DNA of 64,000 bases from Thermus amyloliquefaciens (GCF_000744885.1 NZ_JQMV01000003.1:1054001-1118000); one strand, 5' to 3'. Counted from the stretch's first letter, positions 18,194 through 29,077 are shown. Translations and numbers: made by a program. Notes: generated from the letters alone by a model not told the origin.

Positions 18194-21100
18194 CGGCTAC
18201 CTCCAAAGAAGTCCAGGCGCAGGTAAAGACCCTCAGGTTGCAGGAGGGTCTCCCCGAAGCTGTAGCCCAGATTGACCCAGAGGCCTTCCAGCACCCGGAG
18301 GCTTCCCTCCACGCTGTAGGCCAGCCGATCCCCACCGGTCCTAGGCTGGAACAGGTAGTAAAGGGCCCCGCCCAGGCCCAAGGTGCGCCCCAGGTAGAGG
18401 TTGCCCCCCAAGGAGACCTGGTAGGTGTTGGCCAAGGCGTCTTGGGGCTTGATGCGGTAGGCGAAGCCGGGGCGGATTTGGAAGGCGGGCTGATGGTAGG
18501 CCAGGGCCAGCTCCCCCTCCCAAAGGGGCTCCGCCTCGGCCAGGAAGCGGTGGTAGGTGAGGAGGTTCCATTCGGGGGCGAAGAGGGCGTAGGCCACGCT
18601 GAAGCGGCCCTTGCCCTCCAGGGGGCGGTAGAGGAAGTCCGCGGCAAGGGTGTTCTCCTGGTCAAGGCTTCCCGCCACCCCACCCTTCAAGACCAGCTTG
18701 GCTTCCTCCTCTAAGGAGACCTCGCCCCCAAGGGTAGCGGAGAGGGCTTTGGTCTGGTACCGGGCGGCCAGGCCGAAGGCGGTGAGGCCCTGGCCGGTGT
18801 TCAGGTTCCTCTCCAGCCCTGCGGTGAGGTTCAGGCTGAGGGTGTCCGTGAGGGGCCAGGGGGCTTCCAGCCCAAAGCGGGCCCGGTTGCCCTCCCCGCT
18901 TGCGGTGGGGAGCTGGTAGGAAAGGGCCAGGTTGGCACCTGCCAGCTTCTGCCGAAGGCCCAAGGTGCCCGAGAGGCCCTCGCCCCAGGTGTAGAGAAGG
19001 CCGGCCTCCAGGGATAGGTTGGGGTCCAGGGGCAAGGTGGCGTCCAGGCGGCTTAGGGCCTTGCCGAACCCAAACGCCTGGGTGTGGGTGAGGAGGGCCT
19101 TGGCCCCGCCTTCTTCATACCCTGCCCGGCCCAGGAAGGCCCAGGCGTTTTCCGTCCAGAGGTAACCCAGGCCCGCCCCCACGGTGAAGGGCTTAGGCCG
19201 GTACTCCAGAAGCAGGGCGGTCTGGGCAGGGGTGGCATGCTCCAGGGCCACCCCCAGGGGAACCCCCTCCTCCTCGTAGGCCAGGCGGGCCTGGCCCTGG
19301 ACCCCGGCCAGGCCCTGGGACAGGTCTTCCGTGCGCAGGTCCCCCTTGAGGCGGAAAGCCCCAAGCCGGGCCTCGGCGCCAAAGGCCAGCCGGAAGCGGT
19401 CCTCGGCGTAGCCGAGGCTAAGCCCTAAGCGGTCGGCCCCTTGGGCATAACCCGCCTCCAGGCCATACCGCCAAGCCCCTAGGTAGGCCGCGGAAACCCC
19501 AAAGCGGACCCCCCCCTCCTCATGAGTGGCGCTCAACCCATAGGCCAGGAGGTCCCGCGGGGCGGAAAGGGGGGCGTACTCCGCCAGGAGGTACACGGGG
19601 GCCAGGCCCGGGGTGGTGGGGAAAAGGGGCCTAGAAAGCTGGAGGTTCCCCAACTCGTCCACCACGAAGTCCTTCCCTTCCACGAGCCTGGTCTCCTTGG
19701 CCCCTTCCACCAGGAGGAGGCTTAGGGTACCGGGTTTGGCCGGCTGGGAGAGGCGGTAATAGGAGGTGCCGTCCGGAAGGATGCGCTCCTGCACCCTCTC
19801 CCTGGGCAGAAGCCCCAGGAAGGCCTGAAGCTGGGTAGCCCCCCGGGTGGAGAAGCGCAAGGCGGTGGCCTCCGGGAGGCCAGCCCCCAGGGGCGCCCGC
19901 TCGTAGGTGATGGAGAAGGCCTCCTGGTCGTAGCGGAAGGCGATGGGGTCATCGGAGGTCAGGGGGCGCTGGGCCTCGGTGGCCGCCCCGGTGATGGGGA
20001 ACCGCTCCAAGGAAGGCTTGGTGGCGAGCCCGCCGGCGGTGTCCAGGGCCAGCTGCCCCCGGCCCTCCAGCAGGGGGCCCTCCGCGTAGGCCCGGGCCAG
20101 GCCGAAGAGGCGGGGGGCCTCGAGGCTAAAGCCGCTTTGCATGTTCCCCAGGACCACCCCCACGCTTCCCTGGGCCAACCAAAGCCCTTCCTGCCCCTCG
20201 CCGGCGAAGAAGCGCGCTTGGGCCTGGATACGGTTGAACTCCGCCCGCACGCCGAACTCCCGGGGAGCGGGGAGGGGCTTGAGGAGGAGCTCGGCCCGGC
20301 CGTCCTTGAGGAGGATCTGGTAGCCGGAGATGTCCAGGAAGGCGTCAGGGTTGAGGGGCTCCAGGTCGGTTTCCAGGGTGAGGGGACCGAAGCCCGCGGG
20401 AAGGCCGTTCTCGTCCAGGGCCTCCACCAAGACCTTGATGGGGGTGCGGCCATCCACCTTGGCCTCCAGGAGGGAGAGCCTGAGGCGCACGGGGTTCCCC
20501 GCCCGGAAGACCTCCACCCGGTCCTGGGCCACCCCCGCCACCTCCAAGACGTTCCTGCCCACCCGAAGGGGGACCCCGTAGTACTCCAGGCGTTGCCAGC
20601 CGCGGCCCTCATCCAGCTCGGCCTTGCCCAGGCGCTCCTTGCCCACCTCCTCCCCGTTCACCCGCAGGGTGAGGGGACCCAAGGGCCCCTCCAGGACCAC
20701 GGTGATGGCGTCCCGCTCCCGGAAAACCTGGCCGTCCCTGGGCTCGCGGATCACCCCCACCCGGTGCACGCTGAGGGGCTTGGCCTTGCGGTAGGCCTCG
20801 AGGCTGGCCGTGCCTTGGAGCGCCACCTCCCTCCCCCCGGCGATCAGGGTGAGCCCCGGCGCCCCCAAGGGGGGAAGGGCCCTCTCGTGGCGCAGAAGGA
20901 GGCGCACCTCCCCTTCCTGGCTAAAGGGCAACCTCCAGTAAAGGACCTCTTTGCCGTTTTCCGAGTAGACGAGGGGGTCCTCGAGGGGGAGGCCCGAGAG
21001 CTGGGCGCTACCCGGCACGTAGGTGGCCCCTTCGGGAAGGGGCAGGGCCACCAGGAGCCCCTCCCCTTGGGGGGCCTCCACCCGGTAGGGCAAGCGCACC

Positions 21101-23610
21101 TCGGAAAGCCGCTCGGGCACCAAGAGGGGCAGGCCCGCCAGGCTGGCCTCAGCAGGGAAGGCCGCGGGGGTTTCCCCAAGGAAGGCGCTGGCCCGGTTCA
21201 GGTGGACCCCGGTGGGCACCGCCTTCACCGGAAGCTCAAAGGTACGGCTTTCCCCAGCCTCCAGGGGAAGCTCCATGTCCAGGCCCTCCATGGGAAGGCC
21301 CTTGGCCGGGGTGTCCAGAAGGCGGACGCGCACCGCATGGTCCGCGGGGTTGCTGACCGTGAGGAAGAAGGTGGCCTCGCCGCCCTCCAGCACCCGATCC
21401 GGCCGGGCCTCCTTCTTCAGGGCGAGGAGGACCCGGGCCAAGGCCACCTCCGCGGTTAGCCTCTCCCCTCTAGCCTCCAAGACCGCCTGGCAAACCCCCT
21501 CCGCCTCCGGGCCGAAGCGCACCCGGGCGGAGTAGGTGTGCACCCTTTCGCCCCCAGGAGGGAGAACCCCCTCAAAGCGGGCCTCATTGGGTTCCAAGAA
21601 GTCTGGGCAGACGTCCCTCAGGACGTAGGGCATGGGCGCCTCCCCCAGGTTGCGCACCACCAGGCGGTGCTGCACCTCCTCCCCGGGCAGGTAGCGGCGG
21701 AAGCGGAGCTCCCGGGCGAGGTCGGGTTTGGGCAAGAGCACCTCCACGGAGGCCTCGGCCCGGTACAGGGCCTCGCCCTCCGGGGAAAGGAGCTCCGCCC
21801 GGTTCACCAAGACGCCTTCCCCCGTAGCCTTGAAGGCCACCTCGTAGCTTCGGCCTTGGCGGGCCTCGAGGCGCACCGTCTGGTCCAAGCCCTGGCCAAC
21901 AAGCCCCGGCCCACCCAGGTCCCGTAGCCGCACCACCCCTGCCTCATCCCCCTCGTTCACCACCGTGAGGCGGAAGCGGGCCTCCTCCCCCTGGGCCACC
22001 TTGGAGGTAAGGGCCTCCTTCTTGAGGGTGAAGCTGGCCTTGCGGTAAAACTCCACGCTTCCCGAGGCCCTCAGGCCGTAAGGCTCAAGCCTCCCCTGCA
22101 CCGCGTAGGTGCCCGCGGGGCCCTTGGCCTCCACCACCAGCTCCAGGGGACGCCCCTGGGCCAAAGGCCCGGTTATGCGGGTAGGGCCAAGGGGCTCCAG
22201 CTCCGGGGGAAGCTCCAGGAGGAGTTCTGCGGGAAGCAGGCCAGGATAAGGGGTGGTGGCCCTCAGGACCAGGCGCGCCGCATCCCCTTGGGGGTGGCGC
22301 TGGGTTTCCGGGGTCAGGGAGAGCTCCACCCGGGGACGGAGGCGGAAAACCGCCACCGCCCGGCCCCCAGGGAGGAGGCGAACTTCCTTCGGGCCCTCCA
22401 CGGAAGCCCCCTCCGCCCAAGCCCTCAGGGGATAAACCCCCGGAGGGAGGGAAAAGAGGGCCTGGCCCACCACCCTCCGGGCCTCCTGCCCCACCTCCAC
22501 CTGAGCCTCCCCGGGCCGCTCCTCGCCCGGAAGGTCCAGGATGACCTGGACCTGGAGCTCGGCCCTGGGCGGCTCCACCACGTACACCACCTCGCCCCCA
22601 GGGCAACCTATCCGCCAACGCTCACCCTCCGGGATCACAGCGCCCCTCGTCCGCACCTCCAGAACCCGGTATCCCGCAGGCAGGTCCAAAAGGACAAGGC
22701 CGGACTGGGAAACGCTGGGGTTTAGGGGCAAGGTGTTCCCCTGGGGATCCTCCACCCGGACCTCCCGGGGACCAGGAGGAACGGCTTCCAGGTAGGTCTC
22801 CCCAACCCGCACGCAGGCCCCCACCCTAAGGGCCAGGGTGTTGGAGTACTGCTTGGCCAAAGGGGGTTGGGTAAAGAGGAAGCGGTATAGCCCGGGAAGC
22901 CGCAGGGTGTACTCCGCCCACTCCCGATCCCCCGAAACCTTCCGGTCCACCGCCCGGCCATCGGGTTCCACCACCCGGGAAAGGAGCTCCTCGGGTCCGT
23001 CTTCATCGTAGAAGGCCAGGGTTAAGGGTACCTCCTTGGCCAGAAGGGAGAAAAGCTCCACAAACTGGCCTCGCTCCCCAGGCAGCTGGCGGAAGGTGGG
23101 GCTTGCGCCATAGCGCACGTCCACCACCTGGATCTGCCCGTCCAGGTAGGGGGTAAACCCCTGCGATCGGATAAGGAAGGCATTCTTCCCCAAGCCCTCC
23201 ATCCGAGTCCTAAGGAGAAGGGGCTCTCCGGTCAAGGGGCCCTCAAAGAAGACCACCTCCCGGTGCGGCTCCACGCCAAACTCCATCTCCTTGAGGAGCT
23301 TGGAACCTTGGTAGAGCTGGAAGACCGTGCGGATCGTCCCCAAACCACGGTCGTACCGCTCATCCCCAAGCTCCGCCTTCCCCTTCAGGGCGCTGCGGTA
23401 ATCCTCAGGGTCCAGGCCCGGGGAGTAAAGGACGATCCGGCCCGTTTGCGCCTGGGGTACCAGCCAGATTTCAAAACCCTCGAGCTCCCACCCCAGGTCC
23501 AGGCCCACCACCGTGGCCTTCAGGGTCAGCTCGCCTTGAGCATGGCCCGCCGGGGAAAAAAGGAGAACTAGGGCAAACCAAAGGGGGATCAACCTGGAAA
23601 AGAGCCTCAT
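18190..23610 (-). CDS. Giant outer-membrane protein: DUF11/Ig-like ectodomain with C-terminal beta-barrel
   Basis: 1806 residues with a signal peptide (ALVLLFSPAGHAQG). Residues 25-~1000 hold a long run of beta-rich modules including CARDB/DUF11-like repeats (GEEARFRLTVVNEGDEAGVV; VSNPADHAVRVRLLDTPA; LRVNGEEVGKERL). From ~1150 to the end is a predicted barrel: repeated amphipathic strands such as GLSLGYAEDRFRLAFGAEAR and GASLGGNLYLG-type turns, ending LYLRLDFFGGSR. Conserved segments FVVDELGNLQLSRPLFPT and LLAEYAPLS resemble Deinococcus DUF11 proteins with terminal barrels. It is coupled to its neighbours by ATGA overlaps, so stoichiometric production is likely. It may anchor the co-encoded DUF11 proteins in the outer membrane; this is inferred. 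Confidence 0.85.
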   Translation of the reverse strand: MRLFSRLIPLWFALVLLFSPAGHAQGELTLKATVVGLDLGWELEGFEIWLVPQAQTGRIVLYSPGLDPEDYRSALKGKAELGDERYDRGLGTIRTVFQLYQGSKLLKEMEFGVEPHREVVFFEGPLTGEPLLLRTRMEGLGKNAFLIRSQGFTPYLDGQIQVVDVRYGASPTFRQLPGERGQFVELFSLLAKEVPLTLAFYDEDGPEELLSRVVEPDGRAVDRKVSGDREWAEYTLRLPGLYRFLFTQPPLAKQYSNTLALRVGACVRVGETYLEAVPPGPREVRVEDPQGNTLPLNPSVSQSGLVLLDLPAGYRVLEVRTRGAVIPEGERWRIGCPGGEVVYVVEPPRAELQVQVILDLPGEERPGEAQVEVGQEARRVVGQALFSLPPGVYPLRAWAEGASVEGPKEVRLLPGGRAVAVFRLRPRVELSLTPETQRHPQGDAARLVLRATTPYPGLLPAELLLELPPELEPLGPTRITGPLAQGRPLELVVEAKGPAGTYAVQGRLEPYGLRASGSVEFYRKASFTLKKEALTSKVAQGEEARFRLTVVNEGDEAGVVRLRDLGGPGLVGQGLDQTVRLEARQGRSYEVAFKATGEGVLVNRAELLSPEGEALYRAEASVEVLLPKPDLARELRFRRYLPGEEVQHRLVVRNLGEAPMPYVLRDVCPDFLEPNEARFEGVLPPGGERVHTYSARVRFGPEAEGVCQAVLEARGERLTAEVALARVLLALKKEARPDRVLEGGEATFFLTVSNPADHAVRVRLLDTPAKGLPMEGLDMELPLEAGESRTFELPVKAVPTGVHLNRASAFLGETPAAFPAEASLAGLPLLVPERLSEVRLPYRVEAPQGEGLLVALPLPEGATYVPGSAQLSGLPLEDPLVYSENGKEVLYWRLPFSQEGEVRLLLRHERALPPLGAPGLTLIAGGREVALQGTASLEAYRKAKPLSVHRVGVIREPRDGQVFRERDAITVVLEGPLGPLTLRVNGEEVGKERLGKAELDEGRGWQRLEYYGVPLRVGRNVLEVAGVAQDRVEVFRAGNPVRLRLSLLEAKVDGRTPIKVLVEALDENGLPAGFGPLTLETDLEPLNPDAFLDISGYQILLKDGRAELLLKPLPAPREFGVRAEFNRIQAQARFFAGEGQEGLWLAQGSVGVVLGNMQSGFSLEAPRLFGLARAYAEGPLLEGRGQLALDTAGGLATKPSLERFPITGAATEAQRPLTSDDPIAFRYDQEAFSITYERAPLGAGLPEATALRFSTRGATQLQAFLGLLPRERVQERILPDGTSYYRLSQPAKPGTLSLLLVEGAKETRLVEGKDFVVDELGNLQLSRPLFPTTPGLAPVYLLAEYAPLSAPRDLLAYGLSATHEEGGVRFGVSAAYLGAWRYGLEAGYAQGADRLGLSLGYAEDRFRLAFGAEARLGAFRLKGDLRTEDLSQGLAGVQGQARLAYEEEGVPLGVALEHATPAQTALLLEYRPKPFTVGAGLGYLWTENAWAFLGRAGYEEGGAKALLTHTQAFGFGKALSRLDATLPLDPNLSLEAGLLYTWGEGLSGTLGLRQKLAGANLALSYQLPTASGEGNRARFGLEAPWPLTDTLSLNLTAGLERNLNTGQGLTAFGLAARYQTKALSATLGGEVSLEEEAKLVLKGGVAGSLDQENTLAADFLYRPLEGKGRFSVAYALFAPEWNLLTYHRFLAEAEPLWEGELALAYHQPAFQIRPGFAYRIKPQDALANTYQVSLGGNLYLGRTLGLGGALYYLFQPRTGGDRLAYSVEGSLRVLEGLWVNLGYSFGETLLQPEGLYLRLDFFGGSR

Positions 23611-26284
23611 GGGTACCTCCAGCGCACCTCGGGATCGGTCAGGAAGGCCTCGTTCAACTCATAGGTCAGGACCTCCTCCCCTTGGAAGGCGGGGAAGTGG
23701 AAGGCCTTCTCCCCACCTTGGGGCAGGGGATCGGTGAGGGTTAGGTCGGGGAGGCTTTCGTCGCTTCTAAGCCTCAGTTCCACCAGGAGCTTCCCGTTAA
23801 CCTCCAGGATGCGTTTTTCCACCCGGAAAGGCCCCAGGCTCAAGGTGGTGGAGCGCAGGGCCCGGATGAGCCCCTTGGGCGGTTTCAAGGGGAAGTCCAC
23901 CACCGTGGCCCCTTGCACCACCACCCGCTTGCGGTACCCCTCCCCGAGGTCCATGGGAAGGGGTACGGGGGGAAGGGGGCGGAGGCGGGGTCCAGCATCA
24001 CCTGATGGAGGCCGGAAAGGCCGCGGAAGGCGTACCGCCCGGAGGCATCCGTGAGGGCTTGCACCCCGTTGGCCAGCAAGACCCGGGCGTTAGGGAGGGG
24101 GATGTCCCCAGGGCCGAAGCGCCCATCCTCGTCCAGGTCCAGGAAGACCCGGCCCAACAGCACCCCCTCAAGGGCAAAGGGACCGGGCCGTTGCAGGGCT
24201 AGGGCCTGGGCCTTCCCGCTGGCCGTGGCCGCCCCGTTTTCGCTTACCCCCAGGGCTTGGGCGGTGTTGACCAGCTCCTTGGGCGCCCCGGGCAGGAGGC
24301 GGAGTTTGTAGATGAGGCAGAGCCTGCCCTTTCCCCCAAGGGGAAGGTTTTCCCAGATGAGCTGGCCGCCTTCCACCCGGGGCTCCAGGGCCTCCCCTTC
24401 CCCTTCGCACCCAGGCAAGACCCGGGCCGTGCCCGGCTCGTAGCGGGTCCCAGGGGGAGGGGTGTCGGTGATGCGCACCGTAAGGCCTGCCGCAGAGGGG
24501 TTCTCCAGGATGAGGCGATAGGTAAGAAGGTCCCCCACCACGGCCTCCTTGGGGGTCACCTCCTTCTTCAAGAGCAGGTTCACGCTGAAAACGGGGTGCC
24601 TTGTGGTGTTGGAGAGGATGGGGTTGGGGGTTTCCCGGGACTTGAAGGAGAAGGCGTTCTCCACGAGGGTATCGTCGGGGACCGCGGCCCGCACCCTCAC
24701 CCTCAGGGTGAGGACCGTATCCCCTTGGGGTAGCGCATCCAGGTGCCAGACCACCCTGTGCCCCCCGGGGTCGTAAACCCCCCCGTGGGAGGCGGAAACG
24801 AACTCCACGTGGGGGCTTAGGGCATCCTCCACCACCCCTTGGGTGAGGGGGGCAAAGCCGTTAGACACCCGCAGGGTGTAGGTGATCTCCTCCCCCACCC
24901 TTAGGGTGGTTCCCGAAGGGGGATCTGCCTCCTTGAAGAGGCTCAAGGCCCCAGCGGGCGCCACCTGCACGGCGTCCACCGTGGCGTTCCTGGCCCCGGT
25001 GCCCCTGGAAACGGCCACCAGCCGCACCTGGAAGGCACCGGCGTCAGGAAAGAGGTAGCACACCTGGAAGTCCACCTGCTCCCCAGGACCCAAGACCAGG
25101 GGCTGGGCCAGGGGGGCGCCGTCCATCCCCACCAGCGAGTAGCCCACCCCTGCGGGAAGGCCCTCCAGAAGGAGGTCATAGGCATCCTGCACCGTGCCGG
25201 CGTTCTCGAGGGTGTGGGGGAAGCAAAGGGGTTGCCCCGCCAAGCCCAGGCCTTGTTGCTGGTCGTCCGCGGAGCCTTCCCCACCGGGAAGGGCCCGGGG
25301 GTTGCGGAAGGGGCCCAGGTGGTGCTGGTACAAGGGAAGTACCTCTAAGGTGGCCCTTCCCTCCGCCGGGCCCCCAGGCCCCTCCGCCCGGGCCAGGTTT
25401 TCCACCCGCCCCGGAGGCGTACCGGGGGGCACCCGCAGGCGGAAGGTCAGGGTGGCCTCCTCCCCCACCAAAAGCCGGTCCAGCACCAGGCGAATCCCCT
25501 TCACCCCCGGGGGTTCGCTTGGGCTCCAACCGACACCGTCGGAGTACTCCACCCGGCCCTTAGGGGCCTGGGCCGTGCCGGGGACAAAGGGCAGGGGGAG
25601 GGGCTCATCGGTAAGGATCACGTTCAGGGCCGTGGCCGTTCCCAGGTTGCGCACCCGTAGGCGAACCGTGACCTCCTCCCCGGGCAAGGCCCTCGGGGGC
25701 ATCTCCTTCTCCACCGCCAGGGCTGGCCCGGAGGTAAGGGTAAGGCGGGCATAGTTGTCGGCGTCCTCCCGTCCGTCGGGGCAGCGGGCCACGGGGGTAA
25801 GGAGCAGGGTGCCCGTGGCGGCGGCCGGGGCTTTTACGGCCAAGACCAGGCGGAGGGTTTCTCCCATGGCCAAGGTGGCCTGGGCTAAAGGGGTGGCGGT
25901 ATCGGGAAGGCCATCCGCGTCCTGGTCAGGGAACAGGGCCACCGCCTCCGGCTCCCAGTCCCGGGGGCCTAGGGCATGCCCCAAGGAGAAGGTAAAGGTG
26001 GCGTTCCCGGCATTGGTTAGCGCGTAGGGCAGGTAGGCGTACCCCCCAGGGCTTATGCCCGCCTCTTGGCCGGGAAGCACGGGGGTGCCGTTTGGGGTAA
26101 GGGAGGGAAGGCAGAGGGGGCGGACCACGGTCTCCGCCACGTTGGAAAGGTAGCGCTCAGGACCCACCCAGGCCGCGGCTTGGTTGCGGATCACCGTGCC
26201 GGCAGGGGTCATGGCCAAGCCCAAGGTGGGGAGGCTAAGCAGCATTCCCAGGACTAAGGTTTTCAGCCTTTTTGCCACCCTCAC
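23607..26284 (-). CDS. Secreted DUF11-repeat protein, frame broken by one-base shift
   Basis: Two frames make one protein of about 890 residues. Frame A (from GTG 26284, SD AAGGAGG) has a signal peptide (KTLVLGMLLSLPTLGLA), the TPAGTVIRNQA motif shared with the next protein, four DUF11 modules (e.g. LAVEKEMPPRALPGEEVTVR, LLLKKEVTPKEAVVGDLLTY) and an SdrD-like FLDLDEDGRFGPGDIPLPN. Frame B (ATG 23954, 115 residues) continues with VDFPLKPPKGLIRALR. The break is at a run of six G on the plus strand (23967-23972); one more base gives APFPPVPLPMDLGEGYRKR in a single frame. It overlaps the giant gene by 4 nt. Either a sequence error or true slippage. Read alone, frame A would end in a short aberrant tail at 23885. 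Confidence 0.75.
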
Positions 26285-26434
26285 CTTCTCTACCTCCTTC
26301 ACCCCTCTCCTCTGCCTCCATCCTCCGCGCACGCTGTCAAAAACGCGTTAAAAAGCCTCTGAAAATTCTTCTCTTTTTTTCCGCCCCCCCTTAGGGGGCC
26401 CCGCCCCGGGAAGCCCCGGGGCGGGGGTCAAGGG
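26285..26434. other. Intergenic region with strong GC hairpin
   Basis: Between two DUF11 genes. It holds a perfect 12-bp stem (26399-26410 with 26415-26426, loop AAGC on plus) and next to it a smaller C-run/G-run hairpin near 26384-26398. On the transcribed minus strand the hairpins are followed by A-rich, not U-rich, sequence, so they are not a typical intrinsic terminator. They may instead slow decay or processing between cistrons. A TTGACA is present on the minus strand near 26335, but no -10 at the right distance. Confidence 0.5.
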
Positions 26435-29077
26435 CTACCGCACCTGCACCTGGAAGGTGATGACGATGCTGGCCGCAGGGGGCATGACGTCGGCGTCGGT
26501 GATGGTGTTATCGCCGTTCGTGTCCACCGCCACGTAGAGGCTTCCACCCGCGGGCAAGGAAGTGGGGGGCGTGGGGCTCCAGGTGGTGCCGTCCGTGGAG
26601 TAGAGCACCTTGGCCCCGGCGGGGAAGCCCGAGATGGTGGCGGAGGCGCTCACGAAGTCCGTGTAGGCGGGCAGGGGGTCCGTGACGATGACCTTCTTCA
26701 GGTCACCCGTGCCGATGTTGGTGGCGGTGATGGTGTAGGTGAGGGTCTCGCCGGGGTAAGCGGTGGCCTTATCCACCGTCTTCTCCAGCCTGAGCTCCCC
26801 GCCCACCACCGTGGTGGTCTCGGTGGCAGAGTCGGAGGCCGAACCCGCACCCACCGCACAGCTGGCCGACACGGTGTTCACGTCCACCCGGCCGATGGGC
26901 TCGCCCGCGGGCACCTGAACCCGGACGTAGATGGTGGCGGTACCGCCGTTGGGGCCCACGTTTACGTTATTCAAGGAGCTAGACCAGTTGGCGCCATCGG
27001 TGGAGTACTGGTAGACCCAGCCGTAGGCCCCGCCACTACCAGAGATGGTGCAGGTCGCCGGAGCGTTGGAGTTGTTGATCAGGGTGTGGGTGTACACCAG
27101 GGTGCCCGGGCTGGTTACGGTGCCCTGGCGGTCAGGATCCAAGGCCACTTGGGCCACCAGGTTCACGGTGACCGTGCTGGAGACGGTGTCAGAGATGTTG
27201 GGATCGCTGGTGCTGGTGGCGGTGAAGCTCACGTTCTGCGTACCAGGCGCCGCCCCTTGCGGCACGCTGACCGCGGCCACGAAGCACTTCTTCTCGTCAG
27301 GGTTCACCGGGCCCACGTTGGTCACGGGGGCGCCATCAGGGGTGCCGTCGCAGTTCGTGTCGGGGTAGAAGACCACGCTCCAACCGGAGGGCACGTTGGC
27401 GCTCAGGTTGTAGGTGTCGGGGTTCTTACCGGTGTTGGTGAGCTCCAAGGGGAAGTAGACGGTCTGGCCGGGGTTGGCGGATTGGCCTGCGGGGTTGTCG
27501 TTTCCGGCGTTGCCGTCGTTAGAGTACCCTTTGGCTGCCAGGTCCACCGCGTAGCCCGGCAGGATGTCCACCAGCTTATCCGTGGTGACGTCCGACTTGC
27601 TGGGGTCGTTCACGCTGGTGGCCTTAAGTTCCACCGTGTAGGTGGTGTTGGGTCCGTCCACAGGGGACTCGTAGTAGTTAGCGGGAAGCTGGCACTTCAC
27701 CACCACGTTCTGGGTAGCCCCAGGGGCCAAGGGACCAATGGGGCCCGAGATGGGGGTGATGCCGTCCGCGGCGTAGATGGCGCAGGTGGTCCCCAGAGGG
27801 AAGGTGAACTCCGGCGAGGTGAGGGTGAGGGTGAGGGTGAAGCTGTCGGGGGCGTTGCCGCCGTTACGCACCACGTTGGTGAAGCTCACCGTCCCGCCGG
27901 CATAGGCGCTAGGCACGGTCTGGGTCTCGTTGCCCAGGGTCACCGTCCCGGGGTAGCCCACCACGGGCTGGTAGGTGGCGGCCACGGTGTTGGTGGTGGT
28001 GTTGGTCTGAATGGTTTCCCCGGGATCGTTGGCGTCGCCATCCCCGTTGGCGTCAAACCGCACCGTGGCGGCGTTGGGGTAGCTCGTCCCCGCAGGGGCG
28101 TTGGCAGGAACCTGAGCCTGGAAGCTGAAGCTGTACTGGGCCCCTTGCGGGAAGAAGGCGCCGGTACCCTCAATCAGCATGCCGATCTTCTTGGTGCCGT
28201 CGCCGGTGATGGGAAGCAGGCTGGAGTTGAGGGTCACCCAGCTGGTGCCATCGTAGTAGACGTAGCGGATGCTTCCAGCCCCCGCAGAGCCCGTGGGCAT
28301 GGCGCTCACCTTAAGGCCGCTCGGAATGGTGTCCTCAATGAGGATGCCCGTCTTGGACGTGCCGTCCACGGTGACGGGAATCCCGTAAGCGGCGCTACCC
28401 CCTGTGTTGCTGCCGGAGATGGTGTAGGTGATGGTGCCGCCCGGCTGGACGCTCCCGGAGGGGCTAGCCGCCTTGAAGGCGGTGAAGGCAGCGGCGGTGG
28501 TGACGCTGGCGCGGGCCCAGTTGTCGTTGTCCTGGACGCTGGGATTCCCGCTGGAGGTGCCCGCCAGGTTGAGGTTGCCGTACTGGCCGTTTTGCGCCGA
28601 GGAGGGCACCGTGGCCGCCACGATCACGCAGGCCGAGGCGTCCGCGGCCAGGGTGACGCTGGTGATGGGGGATTCGCCCGCGTCTACGTTGCCGTTGCAG
28701 TTGGGGTCCAGGTAGATCTGGATGTTGGTAAGGTCAAAGTTATCGCCCGTCCCCTGGACGGTGCTCAGGTTGATGGTGTCGGTGCCGTTTCCGGTGTTGG
28801 TGACGGTGTACTGGAAGAGCACCTGCCCGCCGGGAAGGGCGCTTCGGACCTGGCCCGGGTTGGTCTCGGTGCCGTTTGGCGTGATGGTAAAGCTGTAGAC
28901 CTGTTGGACGATGGTGGTGACCAGGTTGGACGTGGTGGTCCTGGGCTGGCCGGCAGAGTCAATGTAGCTGGCGCTGGCCTGGTTTTGGATGGCGGTGCCC
29001 GCCGGGGTACCCGCGGCCAAGACCAGTCCCATGGCCAGGACCAGGAGCAAGACCAAAAGCCTTTCTATTCCCTTCAT
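26435..29077 (-). CDS. Secreted Thr/Asn-rich DUF11-repeat protein
   Basis: 880 residues, signal peptide LLVLLLVLAMGLVLAAG, then TPAGTAIQNQASASYIDSAG, a motif that recurs in the neighbouring DUF11 protein. The body is a chain of beta-sandwich modules rich in Thr, Asn, Gly and Ser: FQYTVTNTGNGTDTINLS, GGTITYTISGSNTGGSAAYG, FPLELTNTGKNPDTYNLS, and a last DUF11 unit TLTYTITATNIGTGDLKKV. No membrane anchor, barrel or sortase motif is seen at the C-terminus. ATG at 29077 follows AAGGAGG. It is the second gene of the envelope operon, 17 nt after a small secreted protein. Its amino-acid makeup differs sharply from the Leu/Arg/Glu-rich housekeeping proteins. Structural surface role inferred. Confidence 0.85.
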   Translation of the reverse strand: MKGIERLLVLLLVLAMGLVLAAGTPAGTAIQNQASASYIDSAGQPRTTTSNLVTTIVQQVYSFTITPNGTETNPGQVRSALPGGQVLFQYTVTNTGNGTDTINLSTVQGTGDNFDLTNIQIYLDPNCNGNVDAGESPITSVTLAADASACVIVAATVPSSAQNGQYGNLNLAGTSSGNPSVQDNDNWARASVTTAAAFTAFKAASPSGSVQPGGTITYTISGSNTGGSAAYGIPVTVDGTSKTGILIEDTIPSGLKVSAMPTGSAGAGSIRYVYYDGTSWVTLNSSLLPITGDGTKKIGMLIEGTGAFFPQGAQYSFSFQAQVPANAPAGTSYPNAATVRFDANGDGDANDPGETIQTNTTTNTVAATYQPVVGYPGTVTLGNETQTVPSAYAGGTVSFTNVVRNGGNAPDSFTLTLTLTSPEFTFPLGTTCAIYAADGITPISGPIGPLAPGATQNVVVKCQLPANYYESPVDGPNTTYTVELKATSVNDPSKSDVTTDKLVDILPGYAVDLAAKGYSNDGNAGNDNPAGQSANPGQTVYFPLELTNTGKNPDTYNLSANVPSGWSVVFYPDTNCDGTPDGAPVTNVGPVNPDEKKCFVAAVSVPQGAAPGTQNVSFTATSTSDPNISDTVSSTVTVNLVAQVALDPDRQGTVTSPGTLVYTHTLINNSNAPATCTISGSGGAYGWVYQYSTDGANWSSSLNNVNVGPNGGTATIYVRVQVPAGEPIGRVDVNTVSASCAVGAGSASDSATETTTVVGGELRLEKTVDKATAYPGETLTYTITATNIGTGDLKKVIVTDPLPAYTDFVSASATISGFPAGAKVLYSTDGTTWSPTPPTSLPAGGSLYVAVDTNGDNTITDADVMPPAASIVITFQVQVR

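Noticed and set aside
26384-26426. Rho-independent terminator after the 880-residue DUF11 gene
   Set aside because: Stems are strong, but the transcribed strand has A-rich sequence downstream instead of U, so it is listed only as a hairpin.
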